DNA of 6,706 nucleotides from an uncultured Ruminococcus sp. (GCA_902797065.1 CADBRK010000236.1:1-6706); one strand, 5' to 3'; counted from the stretch's first letter, positions 1-6,612 are shown. The notes: generated by a model from the letters alone, not told the origin. Made by a program: numbers and translations.

Positions 1-257
1 TGAACTATCGGCACAAGGTTCATATTAAGAGGTACAATTCTTTTTTTATCGAACACAAGTGTACCAATATGACCGTCCACAAGATGCCACGGAAAAAGAG
101 TTATCCTTGCAACTACTATAAAGCATATATACACCGTGAGCAGCTTTAGCTCGCCAAATGTATCAAACCGTTTGTTCTTTACGGTGCGGTATAACATACC
201 TGCAAGCCAGATAATGGTAATAAGAATAAATACTTCCGCATAATGTATTTCTAACAT
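1..257 (-). CDS. VanZ-like family membrane protein, N-terminal part (truncated by window edge)
   Basis: The reading frame opens with ATG at 257 and stays open to the window edge, giving 85 residues of an unfinished protein. A hydrophobic segment spans about residues 8-23 and a second about 39-55. The second is followed by R-I-T-L-F-P and later by N-L-V-P-I, which resembles the Arg/Phe-Pro and N-x-(V/I)-P-F pattern of the VanZ-like family. VanZ itself gives low-level teicoplanin resistance, but most chromosomal homologues have no known role, so resistance should not be assumed here. The start is set by a GTGAGGAT ribosome binding site seven bases upstream that overlaps the uvrB stop codon. Only 9 bases separate the two genes, so it is probably the last or a later gene of a uvrB operon. 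Family assignment rests on the N-terminal third only. Confidence 0.72.
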   Translation of the reverse strand, partial: MLEIHYAEVFILITIIWLAGMLYRTVKNKRFDTFGELKLLTVYICFIVVARITLFPWHLVDGHIGTLVFDKKRIVPLNMNLVPIV

Positions 258-262
258 TTTTT

Positions 263-270
263 ATCCTCAC
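263..270 (-). promoter_or_regulatory. Ribosome binding site of the VanZ-like gene, overlapping the uvrB stop
   Basis: On the minus strand the sequence reads GTGAGGAT, with GAGG seven bases before the ATG at 257. The TGA stop of uvrB (269-267) lies inside it. This arrangement suggests translational coupling, with ribosomes ending on uvrB feeding initiation of the next gene. Confidence 0.7.
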
Positions 271-2234
271 TTCTTTCCCTTCAGTTTATTGATCTTATCT
301 CGCAGGAACGCAGCGTGTTCAAATTCAAGCAGCTGTGCTGCCGCTTTCATTTCTTTTGTAAGCTGTTCGATAAGCTTCCGTTTTTCTTCCGGTGTATAAT
401 GCTTCTTTTGTTTTTTATCATCATCTTTGTGTGTAGAGATCTCGATAATATCGCTGACCTTTTTGACTATAGTTTTAGGAACTATGCCATGTTCCCTATT
501 ATACTTCATCTGTTTGTCTCTGCGACGTGCAGTTTCAGTAAGTGCCTTCTCCATAGACGGTGTAACGGAATCGGCGTACATAATAACTGTACCTTCGCTG
601 TTGCGTGCGGCTCTGCCGACTATCTGAATCAAGCTTCTTTCACTTCTGAGGAAACCTTCTTTGTCGGCGTCGAGTATAGCCACAAGCGCAACCTCGGGTA
701 TATCAAGCCCTTCTCTGAGAAGATTTATCCCGACAAGCACATCAAACTCACCAAGACGCAGATCACGTATAATCTCCATGCGTTCAACGGTATCAATATC
801 ACGATGCATATACCGCACCCTGATACCCATATCTTCAAAATACGCCGTAAGGTCTTCCGCCATCTTTTTTGTAAGAGTAGTAACAAGCGTACGGAAACCC
901 TTCTTTGTTCTCTCGTTTATCTCGGATATAAGATCGTCTATCTGACCTTCCGTCGGGCGAACCGATATTTCGGGATCAAGCAGTCCTGTAGGCCTGATGA
1001 CCTGTTCCGCTGTAATGCCGCTCTTTTCAAGCTCGAAGTCTCCCGGTGTTGCAGACACAAACACCGCCTGATTTATTTTACTGTAAAACTCGTCAAAATT
1101 CAAGGGTCTGTTATCAAAAGCCGAAGGCAGTCTGAATCCGTAATCAACAAGATTTTGCTTCCTTGCACGGTCTCCTGCGTACATTCCTCTGACCTGCGGC
1201 AGAGTAACATGCGACTCGTCTACAAACAGAATAAAATCTTTCGGGAAATAATCAAGCAGTGTATAAGGCATACTGCCCGGCGCTCTGCCCGACAGCACAC
1301 GAGAGTAATTCTCGATACCGGGGCAAAAGCCGATCTCCATTAAAGACTCCATATCATACCGTGTGCGCTGTTCGATACGCTGAGCTTCCAGAAGCTTTCC
1401 TTCGTTTTGAAAATATGCAAGTCTGTCCTCCAGTTCACATTCTATCTCTTTGAGCGCCGCAGCCATTTTATCCTGCGGTACAATATAATGGGAAGCGGGA
1501 TAGATAGCCGCATGTTTAAGCTCGGCGACAATTTCTCCGGTGAGTGGGTTCACCTCGCACAGTCTGTCGATCTCATCTCCGAAGAATTCGGCACGAACCG
1601 CATTATTGCTGCTCGAAGCAGGGAATATCTCTACAACATCTCCCCTGACCCGGAATGTGTTCCTGACAAAGTTAATGTCATTCCTGTCGTACTGCAGCTC
1701 TACAAGTTTCTTGAGAAGCTCGTCTCTCGGCTTTTCCATACCCGGGCGCAAAGAAATGACCATATTCCGATAATCTATCGGGTTACCTAGGCTGTATATA
1801 CACGAAACGCTTGCTACAATTATTACATCCCGTCTTTCGGATAACGCAAGCGTTGCGCTGTGTCGAAGCTTGTCTATCTCGTCATTTATAGAGGAATCCT
1901 TTTCGATATACGTATCGGTCTGAGCGATATACGCCTCGGGCTGATAGTAGTCATAATAAGAAACAAAATACTCTACCGCATTATCGGGAAAGAACTCTTT
2001 AAACTCACTGCACAGCTGTGCGGCAAGAGTTTTGTTATGTGCAAGTACCAGCGTAGGACGGTTAAGCCTTGCTATTACATTTGCCATTGTAAACGTTTTT
2101 CCCGAGCCAGTTACACCCAAAAGCGTTTGTTCCTTGTGTCCGCTCTCTATACTTTTAACTATTGCGTCTATCGCCTGCGGCTGATCTCCCGTAGGCTTGT
2201 AATCGGATTTTAAATGAAAACGTCCATCTGACAT
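267..2234 (-). CDS. uvrB: UvrB, excinuclease ABC subunit B
   Basis: UvrB is the damage-verifying helicase-like subunit of nucleotide excision repair. It is loaded by UvrA and recruits UvrC for incision. The 655-residue product is normal length. In order I see: the family opening F-x-L-x-S-x-Y-x-P-T-G-D-Q-P; Walker A GVTGSGKT at about 40-47; the tyrosine-rich beta-hairpin that clamps damaged DNA, beginning YYDYYQP at about 93; Walker B-type DESH at 339-342; SAT at 394-396; helicase motif VI QIVGRAARN at 537-545; and a C-terminal UVR domain at about 616-650, the UvrC contact. No motif is missing. The frame extends 11 codons further upstream, to an ATG at 2267, but that ATG has no ribosome binding site and sits at the expected transcription start. 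The ATG at 2234 has GGGAG nine bases upstream and gives the family-typical N terminus. A VanZ-like gene follows after 9 bases. Confidence 0.97.
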   Translation of the reverse strand: MSDGRFHLKSDYKPTGDQPQAIDAIVKSIESGHKEQTLLGVTGSGKTFTMANVIARLNRPTLVLAHNKTLAAQLCSEFKEFFPDNAVEYFVSYYDYYQPEAYIAQTDTYIEKDSSINDEIDKLRHSATLALSERRDVIIVASVSCIYSLGNPIDYRNMVISLRPGMEKPRDELLKKLVELQYDRNDINFVRNTFRVRGDVVEIFPASSSNNAVRAEFFGDEIDRLCEVNPLTGEIVAELKHAAIYPASHYIVPQDKMAAALKEIECELEDRLAYFQNEGKLLEAQRIEQRTRYDMESLMEIGFCPGIENYSRVLSGRAPGSMPYTLLDYFPKDFILFVDESHVTLPQVRGMYAGDRARKQNLVDYGFRLPSAFDNRPLNFDEFYSKINQAVFVSATPGDFELEKSGITAEQVIRPTGLLDPEISVRPTEGQIDDLISEINERTKKGFRTLVTTLTKKMAEDLTAYFEDMGIRVRYMHRDIDTVERMEIIRDLRLGEFDVLVGINLLREGLDIPEVALVAILDADKEGFLRSERSLIQIVGRAARNSEGTVIMYADSVTPSMEKALTETARRRDKQMKYNREHGIVPKTIVKKVSDIIEISTHKDDDKKQKKHYTPEEKRKLIEQLTKEMKAAAQLLEFEHAAFLRDKINKLKGKK

Positions 2235-2243
2235 TACAACACT

Positions 2244-2248
2244 CTCCC
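2244..2248 (-). promoter_or_regulatory. Ribosome binding site that fixes the uvrB start at 2234
   Basis: The minus strand reads GGGAG here, nine bases before the ATG at 2234. The upstream in-frame ATG at 2267 is preceded only by AT-rich sequence with no purine-rich Shine-Dalgarno match. This supports the shorter UvrB. Confidence 0.75.
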
Positions 2249-2275
2249 ATCTGGTTTTTTTCTGCATACAAATTA

Positions 2276-2304
2276 ATTCTATAACAAACTCGCGTATATG
2301 TCAA
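2276..2304 (-). promoter_or_regulatory. Sigma-A type promoter of uvrB
   Basis: On the minus strand there is a perfect -35 box TTGACA (2304-2299), a 17-base spacer, and the -10 box TAGAAT (2281-2276), which matches TATAAT at five of six positions. Transcription is expected to start near 2269-2267, leaving a leader of roughly 33-35 bases before the ATG at 2234. I looked for a Gram-positive LexA/SOS box (GAAC-N4-GTTC) between 2235 and 2376 and saw none. Confidence 0.8.
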
Positions 2305-2325
2305 TCTGTCTTAAGAATAATGATA

Positions 2326-2364
2326 ATTCCCAAAAATCGGCAAGTTAAACCAATAATTGGGAAT
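2326..2364. repeat. Short inverted repeat between mscS and uvrB
   Basis: ATTCCCAA (2326-2333) is repeated in inverse as TTGGGAAT (2357-2364), with 23 bases between the arms. It lies just past the mscS stop and 22 bases upstream of the uvrB -35 box. It could be a weak stem at the end of the mscS transcript or a dyad for a regulator. The loop is long and no T-run follows on the minus strand, so it is not a convincing intrinsic terminator. Confidence 0.35.
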
Positions 2365-2376
2365 CTCAGTTAATTA

Positions 2377-3189
2377 TTATTTGTTGTGTATATCAACCTG
2401 TGTAAACGGAATTTCAATCTTATTTTTATCAAATTCTTTCTTGATATTCTCCTGCATGTAAAAATATACGTTCCAGTAATCAGACGTTTTGCACCAGACT
2501 CTTACAACGATCTCTATACCGTTATCCTCATGCTTGCCTACAACGATATACGGCTCAGGCTCTTTGAAGATTGTTTTGTTTTTTTCGATGACGCTTAAAA
2601 CAACACCCTTGACTTTATCAATGTCCGAACCGTAAGACACATTATAGCTGAGAAATACTCCTCGTTTATCCTGTGACGTGTAATTGACGATACTGCTCGT
2701 TGATATGCTTGAATTCGGTATAATAACTTCTTTGTTGTCGATCGTAAGCAGATGTGTGCTTGCTATGTCTATCCTTGTAACCGTACCCTGGAGTCCGTTT
2801 GTTTCGAGATAATCGCCTACCGTGAACGGCTTTGCAATGAGGATAGTAAGGCCGCTCGCTACGTTTTTCAGACTATCCTGAAGTGCCAGACCTATCGCAA
2901 CCGTTGCCGCGCCTACCGCCGTAACCAAAGACGCGACGTTAAAGCCAAGCGTACCCAGAGCCGCAACAATGACCAATACTTTTATTGATATTTTTATAAA
3001 GGAATTCGCAAAGGATATTACGGTCTCTCCTATTTTTGCTCCCTTCATCGCTCTTGAAACAATTTTTGCTATCACTCCCGAAAGCCACATTCCGACTATG
3101 AGAATTATTACTGCGCCCAAAAGATTAGGGAGAAAATCTTTAAGCCAATCTATCATATTGTCTATAAACTTTTCAAATGTTGTATTCAT
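2377..3189 (-). CDS. MscS-family small-conductance mechanosensitive ion channel
   Basis: MscS channels open under membrane tension and release solutes during osmotic downshock. The 270-residue product is near the size of E. coli MscS (286). Predicted membrane helices lie at about 18-40 and 60-82. The pore helix begins at about 87, with a Gly/Ala-rich stretch (GAATVAIGLALQ, 93-104) followed by DSLKNVASG (105-113). The beta domain follows, with PF..GDY at 121-127 and the conserved IIPNS at 156-160, and an ending PFTQVDIHN. By alignment from memory, the E. coli gate residues Leu105 and Leu109 correspond to Val97 and Leu101, and the hinge Gly113 to Asp105; Asp at that position is frequent in Gram-positive relatives. 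The ATG at 3189 has AAAGGTG ten bases upstream, overlapping the stop of the MORN gene only 15 bases away, so the two are probably co-transcribed and coupled. The symbols mscS or ykuT could apply, but orthology was not tested. Confidence 0.93.
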   Translation of the reverse strand: MNTTFEKFIDNMIDWLKDFLPNLLGAVIILIVGMWLSGVIAKIVSRAMKGAKIGETVISFANSFIKISIKVLVIVAALGTLGFNVASLVTAVGAATVAIGLALQDSLKNVASGLTILIAKPFTVGDYLETNGLQGTVTRIDIASTHLLTIDNKEVIIPNSSISTSSIVNYTSQDKRGVFLSYNVSYGSDIDKVKGVVLSVIEKNKTIFKEPEPYIVVGKHEDNGIEIVVRVWCKTSDYWNVYFYMQENIKKEFDKNKIEIPFTQVDIHNK

Positions 3190-3199
3190 AAATCTGTCA

Positions 3200-3206
3200 C
3201 ACCTTT
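3200..3206 (-). promoter_or_regulatory. Ribosome binding site of the mscS-type gene, overlapping the MORN gene stop
   Basis: The minus strand reads AAAGGTG, ten bases before the ATG at 3189. The TAA stop of the upstream MORN gene (3207-3205) overlaps its first bases. I see no good promoter in the 15-base gap, so channel synthesis probably depends on translation through the end of the MORN gene. Confidence 0.6.
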
Positions 3207-6200
3207 ATTTCTTGATAATATGGTACACGATATTATTCGCAAAAACAATATCGTTTGTATTATCGTCTGCGTATTTCGAGAATGTTCCCGTTACCTCGCT
3301 GCCGTCCCATTCATATATTACGCCAAGACCGCAGGCAGTGCCTGCCGAGAACACACCTGTATATCCATGATCAAAATACAGAATAGTTCCCTTACCCTCG
3401 GGTTTGCCGTCAACCAACATACCGGAATAAGATCCTCCGTTGTACTCTTTTTCCACAACATAGCTGTTGCCGTCTATGTATAGATTATAGGGAGTTTCTT
3501 TCATATTTTCGCTTGTTTTAAGCGGTTCAAGTCCCATAAGACGTACCTTCATATTCTTGAACGGTTCGTTATCCTTAAAGATACCCTCAAAGCGTTTTTC
3601 GCCGTATTCCGTAAACTGACATCCCATTCCTTCATGCTTGCCGTTCTTGATATGACCCTCGTATTTCAGCGTCATGCCGTCGTGTGAGTATTCCCTCTTG
3701 TATTTGCACTTTCCGTCATTATACAGGCACTCGCCGATAATAATACCGTCAAGGACTTCGTTGACTCTTCCGTGCAGAGATCCGTTCCTGAAGCTTCCCA
3801 CGTATCTCGGTTCGCCAAGCTCATACAGAATGCCTTCGCCATCATACAGATTATCCTTCCACATTCCGCAGTAGATCAGATCGCCGTTCTCGTCGTAGCT
3901 CTTGCCGAATCCGCAGCGCATATTATCGCAGAATTCGCCCGTAAAGACAGTTCTGCCGTTCTTATACTCGGTACCGCTGCCTGTTCTGATACCGTTGACC
4001 CATTCGCCGTCGTAGACTTTCTCTCCGTTCTCGTAGCCGATTCCTCTGCCGTTAAACCTGCCTTTGTCCCACTCGCCCTGATAAATCAGTTCACCGTCTT
4101 TATTATAGCCAAGCAGCACACCGACGGGATCTCCGTTGACAAAAGTTCCCTGACACCACGAACCGTTCTTCATATTATATAGCTTGCCCTCGCCGTTATA
4201 CCTGTTATTCAGCCACTGTCCCTCATACAAGACCTTGCCTTTTTTGGTAGTAACAACTGCATAACCCTGAACTCTGCCGGCAACAAATTCTCCGACGATC
4301 TTATATCCGTTGTTAAGGTTCAGCATACCCTCGCCGTCGTATTTGCCGTTCTTCCATTCGCCGGAATATACAACAAGACCCTGCTTATCGTATTGAGTAC
4401 CTACGCCGTTGCGTGTGCCCTTTTTCCAGCTTCCGTTATATACGAGATTGCCCATCGAATCAAAGACAGTGCCTTTCTCCGATAAAACATCGTTCTCCCA
4501 GCGAGAAACAAACACTCCGCCGTCTTTGGGATTATACAGCATGCCCACGCCTTCACGGCGGCCGTTAGCCCATCTGCCCGCAAATGAGAGTTCTCCGTTG
4601 TCATCGAATTTTGCGCCCATTCCGATCGGGGTGTCGTTCTCCCAACCGCCGACATACATTGTGCGGTCTTTGTGATTAAATGAAATGCCCACGCCGTGCT
4701 TATGGTTGTTTTTCCAATCGCCGACATAGCACACCTTGCCGTTGCGGTAATAATAGACTCCGAAGCCGTTTCTCAGATCACCCGAATAATTGCCGTCGTA
4801 TGCTGTGTGACCGTTCTTCATGGCTGTTCTGCCGTAACCGTTGCGTCTGCCATCATCGTCCGTCTGACCATAGTAGCAGTATATTTCATCCTCATTGACT
4901 CTGATGATCTTTGCGGGAGTGAGAGTACCGGACAAATCGGGCAGTACATTCTGCTTTGCAGGCTGTTCGGGAACGCTTACCGGCATCCGGGGCTTCTCTG
5001 CGGAGATCCTGTTGGCTGTCTTTACATTCTCGTACGCGCGCTTAACATCGTCTACCGTATTGCCCGATGTATTGTTATCTCTTGAAAAATCCGATCTGCC
5101 GCCGATTCTTTCGGGGAGATTCTCAAATGGATTGATGGTTTTAATCGGACGTACACGTTTGTACTCATAAGAGCGTGTCGGTTCGGGTTCTTTGTCCGAG
5201 GACTCCCGGGTATCATCTTCAAGCGAGGAGAGATCGGACAGATCGCTGTTATTATCAACAATATCCACCTCAAACTCGGAGGTGTCGTATTTATCTTTAG
5301 CAGGTTTGTCATCACTGTAAATGTCATCGTCATCAGTATGACCTTCATCATCGGAAAGCTTCATCAAAGAATCGGAATGTACTTTGTTCCCGATAGGAGA
5401 AGCATTTGCATCACGTTTCTCATCGTCGGATACACTCGAAAGATCAAACTTTCGCGACGGCAAGACAGATGATCTGTCGGGGGTGACAGGAGTATTCTTT
5501 ATTATAACACTGTCTTCTTTGATTTCCTGCGGGATTATAACTTCCTGAGTTTTTGTGAGATCAATTCTATTGTTTTCTTCACGATTCATCGAATCACTCT
5601 CCTTTTTGAGTTCCGTTACTATTGTTTTTGTATCCGTATCGGGGAAAAGAGGCTCCGTGTGACCGTGCTGTAACTGCGAAGCCATAGAATTCCATTTTCG
5701 TGAATAGTCATGATCTGCAAAGAATACAAAGCCGTTTGAACATATTACAAACACGTCGGGAGTACCGAGCTCATCTGTAAGGGATTTTCTGATACTGTCG
5801 TCATTAACAGGTGTACACGGATAAAGTATCTCGGGTTTATCGGGCGAACAATCGGGCGTATATCTAAGCATAACGGTAACGCCGTTCTTATTAAAGTACG
5901 CAAGCTCCATCACGGGCTGTTCGCTGCTGTCGTCATAATACTTTGTTTTTATCCAATTATGATAAGTACCGAAGTAGATACACTTTTTAAGTATAGTTCC
6001 CGAACGGTCACGAATCTCGACTCTGTAGTTCTGATTATTGGGAGAGATCACCCTCTCCACAATATGTGTTTCGTTATAAACTCGCCATTTGAGAACGGTA
6101 TCTTCGTTAAGATTATAATTATATCTGTAAATAACGTCGTTAACACGTTTGCTTGTTTTCATCTTCTGAGTTTTAAGTCCGGATTCATAATACTTCTTCC

Positions 6201-6309
6201 TTACTGCCGTAAGCATATCGGTATACGGATTTACGGTGTCAAACTTTGTGCAAAAAACCCCATAGTAATGAACCGAATTTTTCAGAAAAAATGTCAGATC
6301 CCCTGCCAT
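3205..6309 (-). CDS. Large MORN-repeat protein with unrecognised N-terminal domain and acidic linker
   Basis: The 1034-residue product has three parts. Residues 1-211 form an aromatic-rich, probably mostly beta-strand domain that I do not recognise. Residues 212-478 are polar and low-complexity, with a strongly acidic Asp/Ser/Glu stretch at about 319-378, probably disordered. Residues 479-1013 carry about 22 units of 22-27 residues of the form Y-x-G-x-W-x-(N/D)-G-x-x-(N/H)-G-x-G, i.e. MORN repeats, and a tail of about 21 residues follows. MORN arrays form elongated beta-hairpin ribbons and in eukaryotes are linked to membranes, lipids and scaffolding; bacterial roles are largely unknown. There is no signal peptide or membrane helix, so the protein is probably cytoplasmic. 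The frame also opens nine codons earlier (ATG at 6336), but that ATG lies at the expected transcription start. The ATG at 6309 has AAAGGAG seven bases upstream. It is followed by, and probably coupled to, the MscS-type channel gene. No frameshift is seen. Confidence 0.9.
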   Translation of the reverse strand: MAGDLTFFLKNSVHYYGVFCTKFDTVNPYTDMLTAVRKKYYESGLKTQKMKTSKRVNDVIYRYNYNLNEDTVLKWRVYNETHIVERVISPNNQNYRVEIRDRSGTILKKCIYFGTYHNWIKTKYYDDSSEQPVMELAYFNKNGVTVMLRYTPDCSPDKPEILYPCTPVNDDSIRKSLTDELGTPDVFVICSNGFVFFADHDYSRKWNSMASQLQHGHTEPLFPDTDTKTIVTELKKESDSMNREENNRIDLTKTQEVIIPQEIKEDSVIIKNTPVTPDRSSVLPSRKFDLSSVSDDEKRDANASPIGNKVHSDSLMKLSDDEGHTDDDDIYSDDKPAKDKYDTSEFEVDIVDNNSDLSDLSSLEDDTRESSDKEPEPTRSYEYKRVRPIKTINPFENLPERIGGRSDFSRDNNTSGNTVDDVKRAYENVKTANRISAEKPRMPVSVPEQPAKQNVLPDLSGTLTPAKIIRVNEDEIYCYYGQTDDDGRRNGYGRTAMKNGHTAYDGNYSGDLRNGFGVYYYRNGKVCYVGDWKNNHKHGVGISFNHKDRTMYVGGWENDTPIGMGAKFDDNGELSFAGRWANGRREGVGMLYNPKDGGVFVSRWENDVLSEKGTVFDSMGNLVYNGSWKKGTRNGVGTQYDKQGLVVYSGEWKNGKYDGEGMLNLNNGYKIVGEFVAGRVQGYAVVTTKKGKVLYEGQWLNNRYNGEGKLYNMKNGSWCQGTFVNGDPVGVLLGYNKDGELIYQGEWDKGRFNGRGIGYENGEKVYDGEWVNGIRTGSGTEYKNGRTVFTGEFCDNMRCGFGKSYDENGDLIYCGMWKDNLYDGEGILYELGEPRYVGSFRNGSLHGRVNEVLDGIIIGECLYNDGKCKYKREYSHDGMTLKYEGHIKNGKHEGMGCQFTEYGEKRFEGIFKDNEPFKNMKVRLMGLEPLKTSENMKETPYNLYIDGNSYVVEKEYNGGSYSGMLVDGKPEGKGTILYFDHGYTGVFSAGTACGLGVIYEWDGSEVTGTFSKYADDNTNDIVFANNIVYHIIKK
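3271..4875 (-). repeat. Tandem array of about 22 MORN units, coding for residues 479-1013 of the MORN protein
   Basis: Unit starts, in residues: 479, 504, 528, 552, 576, 600, 624, 648, 671, 695, 718, 743, 766, 789, 813, 836, 858, 883, 907, 956, 983 and 1006. Most are 23-24 residues (about 69-72 bases). Copies are diverged at DNA level, though short words such as GCCGTT on the plus strand recur at that period. The unit at 858-882 lacks the usual G-x-G, and the one at 907 is followed by an insert of about 25 residues. The array therefore seems to be a regular block (479-857) plus a less regular end (858-1013). The 1006 unit has only its first strand. Confidence 0.85.
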
Positions 6310-6316
6310 TTTCAGG

Positions 6317-6323
6317 CTCCTTT
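6317..6323 (-). promoter_or_regulatory. Ribosome binding site that fixes the MORN gene start at 6309
   Basis: The minus strand reads AAAGGAG, seven bases before the ATG at 6309. This is the strongest Shine-Dalgarno match in the window. It lies inside the nine extra codons of the longer frame, which argues against the ATG at 6336. Confidence 0.85.
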
Positions 6324-6344
6324 CCAAATTGTGCATTCTTATTA

Positions 6345-6373
6345 ATTATACGATAAAAAGAGTCACAATTCAA
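6345..6373 (-). promoter_or_regulatory. Sigma-A type promoter of the MORN-mscS operon
   Basis: The minus strand has a perfect -10 box TATAAT (6350-6345), preceded at 17 bases by TTGAAT (6373-6368), a four-of-six match to the -35 consensus. Transcription should start near 6338, giving a leader of about 29 bases to the ATG at 6309. Confidence 0.7.
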
Positions 6374-6398
6374 GTTTTTTTGGCTAAAATATATTGTT

Positions 6399-6416
6399 TG
6401 TTACTCAATTGTAACA
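6399..6416. repeat. 18-base inverted repeat upstream of the MORN promoter (possible operator)
   Basis: TGTTAC (6399-6404) and its inverse GTAACA (6411-6416) flank the six bases TCAATT. The dyad lies 25 bases upstream of the MORN -35 box and about 57 bases before the tRNA -35 box. Position and symmetry would suit a regulator site acting on the MORN-mscS operon, but in such AT-rich DNA a chance dyad is quite possible. Confidence 0.35.
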
Positions 6417-6429
6417 TTTATACTTCCTG

Positions 6430-6469
6430 AAAAAAACTTAAAAAGAAAAAATAAAAAAATTTCTAAAAA
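6430..6469 (+). promoter_or_regulatory. A-tract region upstream of the tRNA promoter (UP-element-like)
   Basis: Runs of five to seven A occur at 6430-6436, 6440-6444, 6446-6451, 6453-6459 and 6465-6469, directly upstream of the tRNA -35 box. A/T-tracts at this position are typical of UP elements that bind the RNA polymerase alpha subunit and strengthen stable-RNA promoters, and they may also bend the DNA. The assignment is from composition and position only. Confidence 0.45.
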
Positions 6470-6472
6470 GGC

Positions 6473-6501
6473 TTGATTTTGCAAACAAACTATGCTATAA
6501 T
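6473..6501 (+). promoter_or_regulatory. Sigma-A type promoter of tRNA-Pro
   Basis: TTGATT (6473-6478), a 17-base spacer and a perfect TATAAT (6496-6501) form a strong promoter reading into the tRNA. Transcription should start near 6508, leaving a short 5' leader of about 15 bases for RNase P to remove. Confidence 0.8.
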
Positions 6502-6522
6502 AACTATCGTTGACTCAGACAA

Positions 6523-6596
6523 CCGGGTGTGGCGCAGTTTGGTAGCGCGCTTGAATGGGGTTCAAGAGGCCGCTGGTTCGACTCCAGTCACTCGGA
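6523..6596 (+). tRNA. tRNA-Pro (anticodon GGG)
   Basis: The 74 bases fold as a complete cloverleaf. Acceptor stem CCGGGTG pairs with CACTCGG at all seven positions (one G-U), and the discriminator is A at 6596. The D stem is GCGC/GCGC (6532-6535 and 6545-6548). The anticodon stem is CTTGA/TCAAG with loop ATGGGGT and anticodon GGG at 6557-6559. The variable loop is AGGCC. The T stem is GCTGG/CCAGT with loop TTCGACT. Anticodon GGG reads proline codons CCC and CCU. The CCA end is not encoded (CTT follows the discriminator), so it must be added after transcription. The gene stands alone between its own promoter and terminator. Confidence 0.96.
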
Positions 6597-6612
6597 CTTA
6601 AACAATTAAACG

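Noticed and set aside
1..257. Glycopeptide resistance gene vanZ
   Set aside because: Only family-level similarity of a partial protein is visible, and there are no van cluster neighbours. A resistance claim is not supported.
315..1343. Long plus-strand open frame of 342 codons opposite uvrB
   Set aside because: It is wholly antisense to a clear uvrB, has Cys/His/Arg-rich composition with no recognisable domain, and no convincing ribosome binding site. It is a by-product of the uvrB codon pattern.
2326..2364. Intrinsic terminator after mscS
   Set aside because: The arms are only eight bases with a 23-base loop, and no T-run follows on the minus strand. It is kept only as an inverted repeat.
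3772..4182. Plus-strand frame of 136 codons and several similar ones opposite the MORN gene
   Set aside because: They are antisense to a well-supported repeat protein and show no domain of their own.
4401..4727. Minus-strand frame of 108 codons inside the MORN gene
   Set aside because: It is the repeat region read in a shifted frame. Its apparent internal repetition comes from the MORN periodicity.
3271..4875. CRISPR-like or non-coding tandem repeat
   Set aside because: The periodic signal is fully explained by diverged MORN codons in one open frame. There are no identical direct repeats with unique spacers.
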